DNA of 46,638 bases from an uncultured Lachnospiraceae bacterium (GTDB lineage Bacteria; Bacillota; Clostridia; Lachnospirales; Lachnospiraceae): NCBI GenBank assembly GCA_905235435.1, contig CAJOLD010000007.1:1-46638 (forward strand), written 5' to 3'. Within the stretch, counting starts at the first letter, position 1; every line of letters begins with the position of its first letter. Below the pieces are notes generated by a model. That model worked only from the letters and a program-made list of their open reading frames with translations. It made no database searches and was not told where the DNA came from. Positions 34,839-44,340 of this stretch are shown one piece after another. The position numbers and the translations under genes are program-made.

Positions 34839-35591
34839 TTATTTGTTGTAGTTGACGATCTGGCCGAAGTCGGGCTTCAGGGAAGCGCCGCCGATGAGGC
34901 CGCCGTCAATGTCCGGCTTCGCCAGAAGCTCTGCGCAGTTGCCGGCGTTCATGGAGCCGCCGTACTGGATGCGGATCGCTTCAGCGGTATCGGTGTCATA
35001 GATCTCTGCGATCAGATCGCGGATCGCCTTGCAGACTTCCTCAGCCTGATCGGAGGTCGCGGTCCTGCCGGTGCCGATCGCCCAGATGGGCTCATAAGCG
35101 ATGACCATGGAAGCTGCCTGCTCCTTCGTCACGCCGATCAGATCGGACTTGATCTGCAGACGGATCCAGTCGAGGGTCACGCCCGCTTCTCTCTGCTCAA
35201 GGCTCTCGCCGCAGCAGAGGATGGGGGTAAGGCCGTGCTCAAAGGCCTTGAGGACTTTCTTGTTAAGGAAAGCGTCGTCCTCTTTGAAATATTCACGTCT
35301 CTCGGAATGACCGATGATGACATATTTGCAGCCTGCGTCCACGATCATTGCGGGAGCGATCTCGCCGGTGTAGGCGCCCTTCTCCTCAATGTACATGTTC
35401 TCCGCGCCGACCTGTACGTTCGTGCCTTTGACGGCCTCGACGACCGGTACGATATCGACTGCGGGTACACAGTAGACAACATCCACCTCGGGATTGTCCA
35501 CGAGGGGCTTCAGGGTCTCAACGAGAGCCTTCGCCTCGGTGGGCGTCATGTTCATTTTCCAGTTGCCAGCAATAATTTTCTTTCTCGCCAT
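34839..35591 (-). CDS. tpiA: triose-phosphate isomerase
   Basis: 250 residues, full length. It interconverts DHAP and glyceraldehyde-3-phosphate. GNWKMN is at 9-14 (catalytic Lys), IGHSERR near 94-100 (catalytic His) and [10 protein letters not shown] near 165-174 (catalytic Glu). The ATG follows AAGGAG. It is 11 bases downstream of pgk, so the two are co-transcribed. Confidence 0.97.
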   Translation of the reverse strand: MARKKIIAGNWKMNMTPTEAKALVETLKPLVDNPEVDVVYCVPAVDIVPVVEAVKGTNVQVGAENMYIEEKGAYTGEIAPAMIVDAGCKYVIIGHSERREYFKEDDAFLNKKVLKAFEHGLTPILCCGESLEQREAGVTLDWIRLQIKSDLIGVTKEQAASMVIAYEPIWAIGTGRTATSDQAEEVCKAIRDLIAEIYDTDTAEAIRIQYGGSMNAGNCAELLAKPDIDGGLIGGASLKPDFGQIVNYNK

Positions 35592-35602
35592 AACAGATCT
35601 CC

Positions 35603-36811
35603 TTATTTTTCGTTCGCAGCCGCTACGCCCGGAAGCTCCTTGCCCTCGAGGAATTCAAGGGAAGCGCCGCCGCCCGTGGAAATGTGGCTCATCTTATCGC
35701 CGAAGCCGAGCTGGTTGACTGCCGCAGCAGAGTCGCCGCCGCCGATGATCGTGGTGGCATCCGTCTCAGCAAGAGCAGCTGCAACAGCCTTGGTGCCGGC
35801 AGCAAGCGTCGGATTTTCGAAAACGCCCATCGGGCCGTTCCATACGACGGTCTTGGCACTCTTTACGGCATTGCTGTAAAGCTCGATGGTCTTCGGGCCG
35901 ATGTCCATGCCCATGCGGTCTGCCGGGATCTTGTCGGAATCGACGATCTCGGTAGCGATCTCGGCATCGATCGGATCCGGGAAAGAAGCCGTAACAACGG
36001 TGTCTACCGGAAGAAGGAGCTGTTTGCCGAGGCTCTCCGCCTTCTTGATCATCTCCGCGCAGTAATCGATCTTGGTGTCGTCAAGGAGAGACAGACCGAT
36101 CTCATAGCCCTTCGCCTTCAGGAAGGTGTAGGCCATGCCGCCGCCGATGATGAGCGTATCGCACTTCTCCAGCAGGTTGTTGATGACGTTCAGTTTGTCG
36201 GCGACCTTCGCGCCGCCGAGGATGGCTACGAACGGACGGACCGGATCCTCAACAGCCTTGCCGAGGAAGTCGATCTCTTTCTGCATCAGGTAGCCTACGG
36301 CTGCCGTGTCGACCAGCTCAGCAACACCGACGTTGGAGCAGTGAGCGCGGTGAGCGGTACCGAAAGCATCGTTGACAAATACGTCGCAGAGGGAAGCGAG
36401 CTCTTTGGAGAACTCTTCGCCGTTCTTGGTCTCTTCGACTCTGTAACGGGTATTCTCAAGAAGGATGATGTCGCCGTCCTTCATAGCGGCAACAGCAGCC
36501 TTTGCGTTCGGGCCTACGACCTCGGGGTCAGCCGCGAACTTGACTTCCTGACCGAGCAGCTCGGACAGGCGGGCAGCAACGGGAGCCAGAGAAAGCTCGG
36601 GCTTCGGCTCTCCTTTGGGCTTGCCGAGATGAGAGCAGAGAATAACTTTTCCGCCGTCACCGGAGAGCTTTTTGATGGTGGGAAGCGCCGCGACCAGACG
36701 GTTCTCGTCCGTGATCTTTCCGTCCTTGAGCGGAACGTTGAAGTCACATCTGCAGAGGACGCGCAGTCCCTTTACGTTGATATCATCAACAGATTTCTTA
36801 TTAAGTCCCAT
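35603..36811 (-). CDS. pgk: phosphoglycerate kinase
   Basis: 402 residues, full length. Substrate-level phosphorylation from 1,3-bisphosphoglycerate to ATP. Family marks are CRCDFNVPL near 20-28, [10 protein letters not shown] near 61-70, [11 protein letters not shown] near 197-207 and the nucleotide-site segment [11 protein letters not shown] near 371-381. The ATG follows AAGGAGG. It is downstream of gap but separated from it by a terminator-like hairpin. Confidence 0.97.
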   Translation of the reverse strand: MGLNKKSVDDINVKGLRVLCRCDFNVPLKDGKITDENRLVAALPTIKKLSGDGGKVILCSHLGKPKGEPKPELSLAPVAARLSELLGQEVKFAADPEVVGPNAKAAVAAMKDGDIILLENTRYRVEETKNGEEFSKELASLCDVFVNDAFGTAHRAHCSNVGVAELVDTAAVGYLMQKEIDFLGKAVEDPVRPFVAILGGAKVADKLNVINNLLEKCDTLIIGGGMAYTFLKAKGYEIGLSLLDDTKIDYCAEMIKKAESLGKQLLLPVDTVVTASFPDPIDAEIATEIVDSDKIPADRMGMDIGPKTIELYSNAVKSAKTVVWNGPMGVFENPTLAAGTKAVAAALAETDATTIIGGGDSAAAVNQLGFGDKMSHISTGGGASLEFLEGKELPGVAAANEK

Positions 36812-36873
36812 AATGATTCCTCCTTGGTGAGATGTGCGGGCAGGCGGGCCCCGAAGGGACCGTCAAATCGCAC

Positions 36874-36905
36874 AAAAGGGTCCGGTCCTTGACAGGCCGG
36901 ACCCT
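36874..36905 (-). terminator. terminator between gap and pgk
   Basis: AGGGTCCGG (36877-36885) pairs with CCGGACCCT (36897-36905), followed on the minus strand by TTTT. Partial termination could give more gap than pgk-tpiA transcript. Confidence 0.75.
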
Positions 36906-36948
36906 CCAGGTCTAGTGCTTAGTCGGAAACTCCGGCTCCGGAAGCCTA

Positions 36949-37968
36949 TCAGGCGCCGAGCAGTTTGCCGAAGTGCTTGATGGTGCGAACCATCTGGCTG
37001 GTGTAGGAGTTCTCATTGTCATACCAGGAAACGACCTGAACCTCGGTGGTGCCGTTGTCGAGCGGCAGAACCATGGTCTGGGTAGCATCGAACAGAGAAC
37101 CGAACCTCATACCTACGATATCGCTGGAAACGATCTCATCGGTGTTGTAGCCGAAGGACTCGTTGGAAGCAGCCTTCATCGCGTCGTTGATCTGTTCCTT
37201 GGTCACATTGCCTTCCACGATAGCGGTAAGGATGGTGGTGGAACCGGTCGGGGTCGGAACACGCTGAGCAGCGCCGATGAGCTTGCCGTTCAGTTCCGGA
37301 ATAACAAGGCCGATAGCCTTTGCAGCGCCGGTGCTGTTCGGAACGATGTTGATGGCAGCAGCGCGGGACCTTCTGAGGTCACCCTTTCTCTGCGGGCCGT
37401 CAAGAGTCATCTGATCGCCGGTGTAAGCGTGGATCGTGCACATGATACCGGACTTGATCGGAGCAAGGTCGTTGAGGGCCTTTGCCATCGGAGCCAGGCA
37501 GTTGGTGGTGCAGGAAGCAGCGGAGATGATGTGATCATCTTTCGTCAGCTTCTCATGGTTTACATTGTAAACGATGGTCGGAAGGTCATTGCCGGCCGGA
37601 GCGGAGATGATGACATATTTTGCGCCTGCGTTGATATGAGCCTGCGCTTTATCCTTGGAGGTATAGAAGCCGGAGCACTCCAGAACGACGTCAACACCAA
37701 TCTCTCCCCACGGTGCATTGTTTGCATCCGGGATCGCGTAGATCTTGATCTCCTTGCCGTCTACCGTGATGGAATCTTCACCGGCGACAACGGTGTCGGC
37801 CTTTTCATATCTGCCCTGCGTGCTGTCATACTTAAGCAGGTGGGCAAGCATTTTCGGAGAAGTAAGGTCGTTGATGGCAACGATCTCAAATCCTTCCGCG
37901 CCGAACATCTGTCTGAAAGCAAGACGACCGATACGCCCAAATCCGTTAATTGCAACTTTTACTGCCAT
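36949..37968 (-). CDS. gap: glyceraldehyde-3-phosphate dehydrogenase
   Basis: 339 residues, full length. NAD-binding NGFGRIGR is at 8-15 and catalytic C153 lies in [11 protein letters not shown], with the Asp of INDL at 32-35 favouring NAD over NADP. It makes 1,3-bisphosphoglycerate and NADH, which the nearby NADH-linked hydrogenase could reoxidise. The ATG follows AGGAGG. Own promoter at 38070-38098. Confidence 0.97.
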   Translation of the reverse strand: MAVKVAINGFGRIGRLAFRQMFGAEGFEIVAINDLTSPKMLAHLLKYDSTQGRYEKADTVVAGEDSITVDGKEIKIYAIPDANNAPWGEIGVDVVLECSGFYTSKDKAQAHINAGAKYVIISAPAGNDLPTIVYNVNHEKLTKDDHIISAASCTTNCLAPMAKALNDLAPIKSGIMCTIHAYTGDQMTLDGPQRKGDLRRSRAAAINIVPNSTGAAKAIGLVIPELNGKLIGAAQRVPTPTGSTTILTAIVEGNVTKEQINDAMKAASNESFGYNTDEIVSSDIVGMRFGSLFDATQTMVLPLDNGTTEVQVVSWYDNENSYTSQMVRTIKHFGKLLGA

Positions 37969-38069
37969 ACTTCATTTCCTCCTAAAATAAGTGAGATAAT
38001 TTAGTAAAACTGCTGCCGCCACCGGAAAGCGCGGAGATCTCTCCTCTCCTCCCAAATGGCCTGTCATAT

Positions 38070-38098
38070 ATTGTATCTAATCCGGTCCGAAAATTCAA
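38070..38098 (-). promoter_or_regulatory. promoter of gap
   Basis: Minus strand TTGAAT (plus 38093-38098), 17-base spacer, TACAAT (plus 38070-38075), about 100 bases upstream of the gap start. Confidence 0.7.
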
Positions 38099-38129
38099 GA
38101 CCCAGTTGATACCGCTTTCAATATCTTTT

Positions 38130-39575
38130 TTACCAGCCGAGAAGCTCGTCATAGAGCTGTTCGTACTTGCGGGCGGACGTGCTCCAGGAGAAATCCTTCG
38201 CCATGCCGCGGTCGATGATCTTGTTCCACTCGCGCTTCCGGTTGTAGAAGACATCCATCGCGTACTTCACGGTGTAGAGCATCTCATGCGCGTTGTAGTT
38301 CGCGAACGAGAAGCCCGTGCCGGTGCTCTCGTATTCGTTGTAGGGCTCCACGGTGTCCTTCAGGCCGCCCGTCTCCCTGACGATCGGGACGGTGCCGTAG
38401 CGCAGGCTCATCAGCTGGGAGAGTCCGCACGGCTCGAACAGCGAAGGCATGAGGAACGCGTCGCAGGCGGCGTAGATCTTGTGGGAGAGCTGGTCCGAAT
38501 AATAGATGTTCGCGGAGACCTTGCCCTGATACTTCCACGCGAAGTGGCGGAACATGTTCTCGTACCGCTCCTCGCCGGTGCCGAGCACCACGAACTGCAC
38601 GTCGAGCTGGCACATCTCGTCCATCATGTACGCGATCAGGTCGAAGCCCTTCTGGTCCGTCAGCCTGGAGACGATGCCGATCATGAACTTCCTGTCGTCC
38701 TGCTCGAGGCCCAGCTCCTTCTGCAGCGCTCTCTTGTTCTTGATCTTTTCCTTGCGGAAGGTGCGGGCGCTGTAGTTCTTCTCGATCAGCTTGTCTGTCT
38801 CGGGATCATACTCATCATAGTCGATGCCGTTGACGATTCCGGAGAGGACGTTCGAGCGTGCCCTCATCAGCCCGTCAAGGCGCTCGCCGTAGAACGGGGT
38901 CTTGATCTCCTCCGCGTAGGTCTCACTGACCGTCGTCACTCTGTCCGCATAGACGATGCCGCCCTTCAGGTAGTTGGCGTCGCCGTAGGCTTCCAGTTTG
39001 TCCGGCGCGAAATAGTAAGCGGGAAGCCCTGTGATATCCTTGACCGTCTTCATGTCCCAGATGCCCTGGAACTTGAGGTTGTGGATGGTGATCACGGACT
39101 TCATATCGCGGAAGAATTCTCCCTCGTGGAATTTATCCTTGAGATAAACGGGGATGAGTCCCGTCTCCCAGTCGTGCACATGCACGATGTCCGGCTTGAA
39201 GCCGATGACCGGGAGGGCCGACAGCGCGGCCTTTGAGAAGAACGCGAACTTTTCGATATCCTGATAGATATTCCCGTAAGGTTTCGGGCCTGCGAAATAG
39301 TACTCGTTATCGATGAAATAGTAGGTCACTCCCTCGTACTCTGTCTGAAGGATGCCCACGTACTGCGACCTCCAGGCGAGATCCATATAGAAGTGGGTCA
39401 CGTAGCTCATTTTGGACTTCCACTCCTCGGAAATGCACATGTATTTCGGCAGGATGACCCGGCAGTCGTATTCTTCCTTGTTGAAACACTTGGGCAGAGA
39501 GCCGACCACGTCGGCAAGTCCGCCTGTCTTTATGAACGGGACCCCTTCCGACGAGATAAATACGATTTTTTTCAT
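38130..39575 (-). CDS. glgA: glycogen synthase (ADP-glucose type)
   Basis: 481 residues, full length GT5 enzyme. KTGGLADV at 16-23 binds ADP-glucose; the C-terminal active-site text includes MPSLFEPCGLSQLMSLRYG near 382-400. It elongates alpha-1,4-glucan chains. Other glg genes (glgC, glgB, glgP) are not in the window. The ATG follows GGGAGG. It precedes gap by 161 bases and has its own promoter. Confidence 0.95.
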   Translation of the reverse strand: MKKIVFISSEGVPFIKTGGLADVVGSLPKCFNKEEYDCRVILPKYMCISEEWKSKMSYVTHFYMDLAWRSQYVGILQTEYEGVTYYFIDNEYYFAGPKPYGNIYQDIEKFAFFSKAALSALPVIGFKPDIVHVHDWETGLIPVYLKDKFHEGEFFRDMKSVITIHNLKFQGIWDMKTVKDITGLPAYYFAPDKLEAYGDANYLKGGIVYADRVTTVSETYAEEIKTPFYGERLDGLMRARSNVLSGIVNGIDYDEYDPETDKLIEKNYSARTFRKEKIKNKRALQKELGLEQDDRKFMIGIVSRLTDQKGFDLIAYMMDEMCQLDVQFVVLGTGEERYENMFRHFAWKYQGKVSANIYYSDQLSHKIYAACDAFLMPSLFEPCGLSQLMSLRYGTVPIVRETGGLKDTVEPYNEYESTGTGFSFANYNAHEMLYTVKYAMDVFYNRKREWNKIIDRGMAKDFSWSTSARKYEQLYDELLGW

Positions 39576-39652
39576 AGTTCACATACCTCCCTGTCTGCCG
39601 GCACATCCGGGGGATGTCCCGGTCCGTTCTTCAGGAACATTTTTATGGATTT

Positions 39653-39681
39653 ATTATACCGTAAATACAGTCCCTTGAAAA
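39653..39681 (-). promoter_or_regulatory. promoter of glgA
   Basis: Minus strand TTTTCA (plus 39676-39681), 17-base spacer, perfect TATAAT (plus 39653-39658), in the 121-base gap after the uridine phosphorylase gene. Confidence 0.7.
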
Positions 39682-39696
39682 GCATGGATTCCCAGT

Positions 39697-40473
39697 TTAA
39701 TTTGCCGATTCGCGGCCGATCAGGATGCGCATGGCCTCCACGGCGACGCGGATCGCCGCGTCCGTATCGTAATTCTTCGGATCATCCAGGCCGAGCTCTC
39801 TCCTGGTCTGGTTCGCGAACACAGCCATGATGCTGCCGGCGCGGACCCGCCGCACGCTGCTGACGATGAACAGCGCCGCGGATTCCATCTCGCTCGCGAG
39901 CGCTCCGCAGCGGACCCAGGCGTCCCATTTTCCCTTCAGCGCGGTGCCCACAGGCATGGAATCCGGATCGTGCTGACCGTAAAAACTGTCCTTGCACTGG
40001 AGCACGCCGACGTGCGCCGTCTGCGGCACCGTCTTCGCCGCCTCGACCAGCGCGCTCACGACTTCGTGATCCGCCACCGCGGGATATTCATCCGGCGCGT
40101 ACTCCTTCGTGGTCCCCTCCATGCGGATCGCGGCTGTCCCGATCACCAGGTCGCCGCCTTTGACGTCCACGGCCATGCCGCCGGAGGTACCCACACGGAT
40201 AAACGTATCCGCGCCGCAGTGGACGAGCTCCTCCACCGCGATCGCCGTCGAAGGGCCGCCGATCCCCGTGCTGCAGACGCTGACCTTCTCTCCAAGCAGC
40301 GTCCCGGACCAGATCGTATATTCCCGGTTCGATCCGACAAAGGCAGGGGCGTCAAAGTACTGCGCGATCTTTTCGCAGCGCCCGGGATCCCCGCAGAGAA
40401 GGACATAGCGTCCCACGTCTCCTTTTCTGATCTTCAGATGGAATTCCTCATCGTCGGTATATACCAGACCCAT
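39697..40473 (-). CDS. udp: uridine phosphorylase-like nucleoside phosphorylase
   Basis: 258 residues of the PNP/UDP family. The phosphate-binding [10 protein letters not shown] is at about 28-37, [10 protein letters not shown] near 91-100, and EMESAALFI near 191-199 contacts the ribose. It cleaves uridine (or another nucleoside) with phosphate. Base specificity is inferred from overall resemblance. It starts four bases after recN, so it is co-transcribed with the DNA-repair and argR genes. Confidence 0.85.
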   Translation of the reverse strand: MGLVYTDDEEFHLKIRKGDVGRYVLLCGDPGRCEKIAQYFDAPAFVGSNREYTIWSGTLLGEKVSVCSTGIGGPSTAIAVEELVHCGADTFIRVGTSGGMAVDVKGGDLVIGTAAIRMEGTTKEYAPDEYPAVADHEVVSALVEAAKTVPQTAHVGVLQCKDSFYGQHDPDSMPVGTALKGKWDAWVRCGALASEMESAALFIVSSVRRVRAGSIMAVFANQTRRELGLDDPKNYDTDAAIRVAVEAMRILIGRESAN

Positions 40474-40477
40474 CGTC

Positions 40478-42178
40478 TCACTCCCTTCCCCTGTTCTTCC
40501 TGCATTCTTCTTTTATATTGTCCGCCATCGTCTTCATCTCCGAGGCGTTCTCATACACCTTCTCGGTGATCTGCGCGCCGCCGAGGATGCGGGCGAGCTC
40601 CTCAAGGCTCTCCTCCCCCGACAGCGGACGGATGTGCGTGACGGTCTGCCCGCCGCCCACAGCCTTTTCGATCGCCATATGCCGGTCCGCCATCGCCGCG
40701 ATCTGCGCGAGATGCGTGATGCAGATGACCTGTCTGGAGGCGGAGATCACCGCCATTTTTTCAGAGACCTTCTGCGCGGTCCGGCCGCTGATGCCTGTAT
40801 CGATCTCGTCGAAGATCAGCGAATCGGTCTGATCCTGATCCGCCATGACGGCCCTGATCGCCAGCATGATCCTGGACAGCTCGCCGCCGGATGCCACTTC
40901 CTCCAGAGGACGGAGCGGGACGCCGGGGTTCAGGCTGATCATAAAGCGCACACTGTCTTTTCCGGACGCGGAAGGCTCCGGCAGAGGCGAGATGCTCACC
41001 TCAAAGCGGACCTCCGGGAAATTCAGGTCTTCCAGGGAAGCCCTCATGCGCTCCGCAAGCAGGGGCGCCGACCCGGTACGGAGCTTTGTGAGGGCATCCG
41101 CCGCCTCGTCATAGCGCTTCTGCGCGCGCGCAAGCTTTTCGCGCAGCTCCTCCAGATACGCCTCGTAGTTCTGAAGCTTTTCAAGCTCCTCCTGCTGTCT
41201 GTCCCTGTACGAGAGGATCTCGCCGATCGTCCTGCCGTACTTATTCTTCAGACGGTTGATCAGGTCCAGCCGCTCCCCCGTCTGCGCGAATTCTCTCTCA
41301 TCATACGAGAAGTCGTCCAGATAACCGGCCAGTCCCCTGCCAAGGTCGTCCATCATGGATTCGATCTCCGAGAGCTCACCCGCCAGCTCGTCCAGCCGCT
41401 CATCGAGTCCGCTCACTTCGAGCAGGCTGCGCGCGGCATGACCGATCTGCTCGGAGGCGCCGCCGTCCTCACTGATCTGGCGGCTTGCAGCCTGAAGAGA
41501 CTCCATGATCTTCTGTCCGTTCGAAAGAAGACGGAACTTTTTCTCCAGCTCTTCGTCCTCTCCCTCCGTCAGCGCCGCCTGTTCGATCTCGTCGATCTCA
41601 TAGGTGAGAAGATCGGCCCTGCGGCCCCTGTCCTTTTCCGCCTCCAGCGCTCCTTCAAGCTCCCTTGCTGCGCTCCTCATCTCGGCATAGGCAGCGGCGG
41701 CCTCTCCCAGAAGGGAGGAGGCGGCTTCGCCCGCGAATTCGTCGAGGATGTGCAGGTGGTTCTTCGCGCGAAGAAGCTCCTGGTTCGCGTTCTGTCCGTG
41801 GATATCGATGAGCTCTCCGGCCATCTCCCTGAGCGCGGCAAGGCTCACGGTCTCCCCGTTGATCCGGTTCACACTGCGCCCTCCGCGGAAGCTCCTGGAG
41901 AGAACGATCAGACCGTCATCCTCCGGGATATCCAGCTCTTTCATTTTTTCAAGCACCCGCTCCCGGTCCGTCTCAAAGACGAGCTCGACGAGAGCGTACT
42001 CCGCTCCCTCCGGAACGTAATCCTTGAAATTTCCGTTTCCGAGCGCCACATTGACCGCGCCGATCAGGATGGATTTGCCCGCGCCCGTTTCCCCGGTCAG
42101 GATGTTCAGCCCGGGGCCGAAGGAGACCTCCTCCTCACGGATCAGCGCCATATTTTTCACATGAATGCTCAGCAGCAT
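40478..42178 (-). CDS. recN: DNA repair protein RecN
   Basis: 566 residues, SMC-like. Walker A GETGAGKS is at 29-36, a coiled-coil region spans about 150-400, and the C-terminal ATPase half has [18 protein letters not shown] and [13 protein letters not shown]. RecN acts early at double-strand breaks. The start codon at 42178 follows AAAGGAA. The argR-recN pair is conserved across Firmicutes. Confidence 0.95.
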   Translation of the reverse strand: MLLSIHVKNMALIREEEVSFGPGLNILTGETGAGKSILIGAVNVALGNGNFKDYVPEGAEYALVELVFETDRERVLEKMKELDIPEDDGLIVLSRSFRGGRSVNRINGETVSLAALREMAGELIDIHGQNANQELLRAKNHLHILDEFAGEAASSLLGEAAAAYAEMRSAARELEGALEAEKDRGRRADLLTYEIDEIEQAALTEGEDEELEKKFRLLSNGQKIMESLQAASRQISEDGGASEQIGHAARSLLEVSGLDERLDELAGELSEIESMMDDLGRGLAGYLDDFSYDEREFAQTGERLDLINRLKNKYGRTIGEILSYRDRQQEELEKLQNYEAYLEELREKLARAQKRYDEAADALTKLRTGSAPLLAERMRASLEDLNFPEVRFEVSISPLPEPSASGKDSVRFMISLNPGVPLRPLEEVASGGELSRIMLAIRAVMADQDQTDSLIFDEIDTGISGRTAQKVSEKMAVISASRQVICITHLAQIAAMADRHMAIEKAVGGGQTVTHIRPLSGEESLEELARILGGAQITEKVYENASEMKTMADNIKEECRKNRGRE

Positions 42179-42208
42179 TTCCTTTACCCGCTCTCTCCCG
42201 GGGGGACT

Positions 42209-42658
42209 CTACTGTACGATCCTGCGGATCTGGTCCATCACTTCCGGAGTTTCTTTTGCGCTTTTGACCGCGCACATGATCGTGTCATCACCGGCGATGC
42301 AGCCGGCCACCTGCGGCCAGTGCATGGCGTCGATGGCCGCCGCCACCGCCATGGCCATCCCGGATACGGTCTTGACCACAAGGATGTTCTGCGCCATTTC
42401 CATGGAGACGAAGCCGTCCCGCAGGACCCGCAGGTACTTGTCATTCATCTCCGCCGTGCCTGTCTGGACGGGGGCGTATTTCTGCTTTCCCGCGCCCGCC
42501 TGGACCTTCGTCAGTCCAAGCGCGCGGATATCCCTGGAGATCGTTGCCTGCGTGACTTTCAGCCCCTCCCTGTTGAGGTGCTCGACCAGTTCCTCCTGGG
42601 TCTCGATGTCATACTGGCTGATCAGTTCAAGGATCCTGGCGTGCCTGTCGATCTTCAT
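42209..42658 (-). CDS. argR: arginine repressor ArgR/AhrC
   Basis: 149 residues. Winged helix at about 1-65 (ILELISQYDIETQEELVEHL), C-terminal oligomerisation and arginine-binding domain with GCIAGDDTIM near 121-130. Hexamers with L-arginine repress arginine synthesis and activate its breakdown. 30 bases before recN, 17 after nadK. No arg genes are in the window. Confidence 0.94.
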   Translation of the reverse strand: MKIDRHARILELISQYDIETQEELVEHLNREGLKVTQATISRDIRALGLTKVQAGAGKQKYAPVQTGTAEMNDKYLRVLRDGFVSMEMAQNILVVKTVSGMAMAVAAAIDAMHWPQVAGCIAGDDTIMCAVKSAKETPEVMDQIRRIVQ

Positions 42659-42674
42659 TCTCTTCCCGCCTTTC

Positions 42675-43520
42675 TCACTTCATCTTATTCCGCAGCTGTT
42701 CCACAAAGCTGGTCTCGTTGATGCGGATCAGCCTTGTCTTCAGCGCGGAGCATGTTATCTCGATACGGCTGCCCGGCGAAAGCGGAATCTCCGGATCGCC
42801 GTCAAAACTGACTGCCGTCTCTCCTCTGCCGCCGATCTCCACCGTCACCTTCACATCGTCCGGCAGGACCACCGGGCGCGAATTGAGCGTGTGCGGCGCG
42901 ACGGCCGTCAGCAGGATGAGCGAGGCCGCGGGCGATATGACCGGCCCTCCGGCGGAAAGACTGTATCCGGTGGAGCCTGTCGGCGTCGACGCGATGATCC
43001 CGTCCGCGCGGTAGGTGCACAGGTAGGAGCCGTCCACACTGATCTTCAGTTCGACCAGATGCATCTTCCCCCTGCGCATGATGACGATATCGTTGAGCGC
43101 CAGGTCCTTTGTCTCTCTCCCGTCGCCGCCGGTGACAATACCGTCCAGCATCATCCGCTCCTCAACGGAATACTTTCCGGAGAGCAGCCGGCCCAGGGCG
43201 TCATAGATCCCTTCCCGGTCGATCTGCGCGAGAAAGCCCATCGTGCCGAGGTTGATGCCCAGCAGCGGAAGCCCGGTCCCGACCAGATCCCTCGATGCCT
43301 GCAGCAGTGTCCCGTCTCCCCCGAGGACAAGGACGCAGTCCACGCCCTCCGGGATCTTCCCGGCGTCCGTGTACCGGTAGGATCTCTCCCTGTCCGGGAT
43401 CTTCGCCGTCCCCCTCACCGCGCAGACGCAGCCGCGCGAGACTAAATGGCGGCGGATCTCTTCGGTCAGCGCAAGTCCGGGGTCCTTTTCTTCGTTCGTA
43501 ATGATGTAAAAATTCTTCAT
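42675..43520 (-). CDS. nadK: NAD kinase
   Basis: 281 residues. GGDGT at 67-71 is the catalytic motif and TPTGSTGYSLSAGGP near 163-177 binds NAD. It makes NADP from NAD and ATP or polyphosphate. The start overlaps the tlyA stop by four bases (ATGA) with GGAGG inside tlyA, so translation is coupled. Confidence 0.95.
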   Translation of the reverse strand: MKNFYIITNEEKDPGLALTEEIRRHLVSRGCVCAVRGTAKIPDRERSYRYTDAGKIPEGVDCVLVLGGDGTLLQASRDLVGTGLPLLGINLGTMGFLAQIDREGIYDALGRLLSGKYSVEERMMLDGIVTGGDGRETKDLALNDIVIMRRGKMHLVELKISVDGSYLCTYRADGIIASTPTGSTGYSLSAGGPVISPAASLILLTAVAPHTLNSRPVVLPDDVKVTVEIGGRGETAVSFDGDPEIPLSPGSRIEITCSALKTRLIRINETSFVEQLRNKMK

Positions 43521-44332
43521 GCGCCGCCTCCGTCAAGCTCGAGGTGGGCAAGCCGCACCACCTGCTCCGGATCCTCCGGGCAGGCGGAGCCGTCCGCTTC
43601 CTTTCCTCTCGTCAGCCATACCAGATATTCGATATTTCCCTCCGGTCCCTTGACCGGGGACCAGGTCAGTCCGCGCACGTCAAAGCCGCTCTCCTTTGCG
43701 AACGCTTCCGTCTTTTCGATCACGTCCGTATGGACGGCGGGATCGCGGACAACGCCCTTCTTGCCGACCTTTTCCCTGCCCGCCTCAAACTGCGGCTTGA
43801 TCAGGCAGACCACATCCGCCTCTTCGGCGAGCAGCTCCCGAAGCGGCGGCAGCACCTTTGTCAGGGAGATAAAGGATACGTCCACCGACGCAAAGACCGG
43901 TCTCTCCGGGACCCGGTCGGGCGTCAGGTAGCGGATGTTCGTCTTCTCCATGCAGACGACCCGCGGATCCTCCCGCAGCTTCCAGTCCAGCTGGCCCCTG
44001 CCGACGTCCACGGCGTACACTCTGACCGCTCCGTTCTGGAGCATGCAGTCCGTAAATCCGCCGGTGGACGCGCCTACGTCCATGCAGACCTTTCCCTCTG
44101 TGCTCACCGGGAACGCGGCCAGTGCCTTCTCGAGTTTGAGGCCGCCCCTGCTCACATATCGCAGGACGGGGCCGCGCACCTCGATCTGCGCCTCCTCGTC
44201 AAAGGCGGAGCCCGCCTTGTCCTCCTTCTGTCCGTTTACATAGACCTGCCCGGCCATAATGACCGCCCTGGCTTTCTCTCTTGACTGCGCGAGTCCGCGC
44301 GAGACAAGCAGGACGTCCAGTCTCTCCTTCAT
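43517..44332 (-). CDS. tlyA: TlyA-family rRNA 2'-O-methyltransferase
   Basis: 271 residues: N-terminal S4 RNA-binding domain (about 1-60, RLDVLLVSRGLAQSREKA) and an RrmJ/FtsJ-type methyltransferase (DVGASTGGFTDCML near 80-93, the SAM motif). Characterised TlyA proteins methylate 16S and/or 23S rRNA and affect capreomycin sensitivity. The old hemolysin name rests on weak evidence. Eight bases after dxs. Confidence 0.92.
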   Translation of the reverse strand: MKERLDVLLVSRGLAQSREKARAVIMAGQVYVNGQKEDKAGSAFDEEAQIEVRGPVLRYVSRGGLKLEKALAAFPVSTEGKVCMDVGASTGGFTDCMLQNGAVRVYAVDVGRGQLDWKLREDPRVVCMEKTNIRYLTPDRVPERPVFASVDVSFISLTKVLPPLRELLAEEADVVCLIKPQFEAGREKVGKKGVVRDPAVHTDVIEKTEAFAKESGFDVRGLTWSPVKGPEGNIEYLVWLTRGKEADGSACPEDPEQVVRLAHLELDGGGA

Positions 44333-44340
44333 ATGATCTC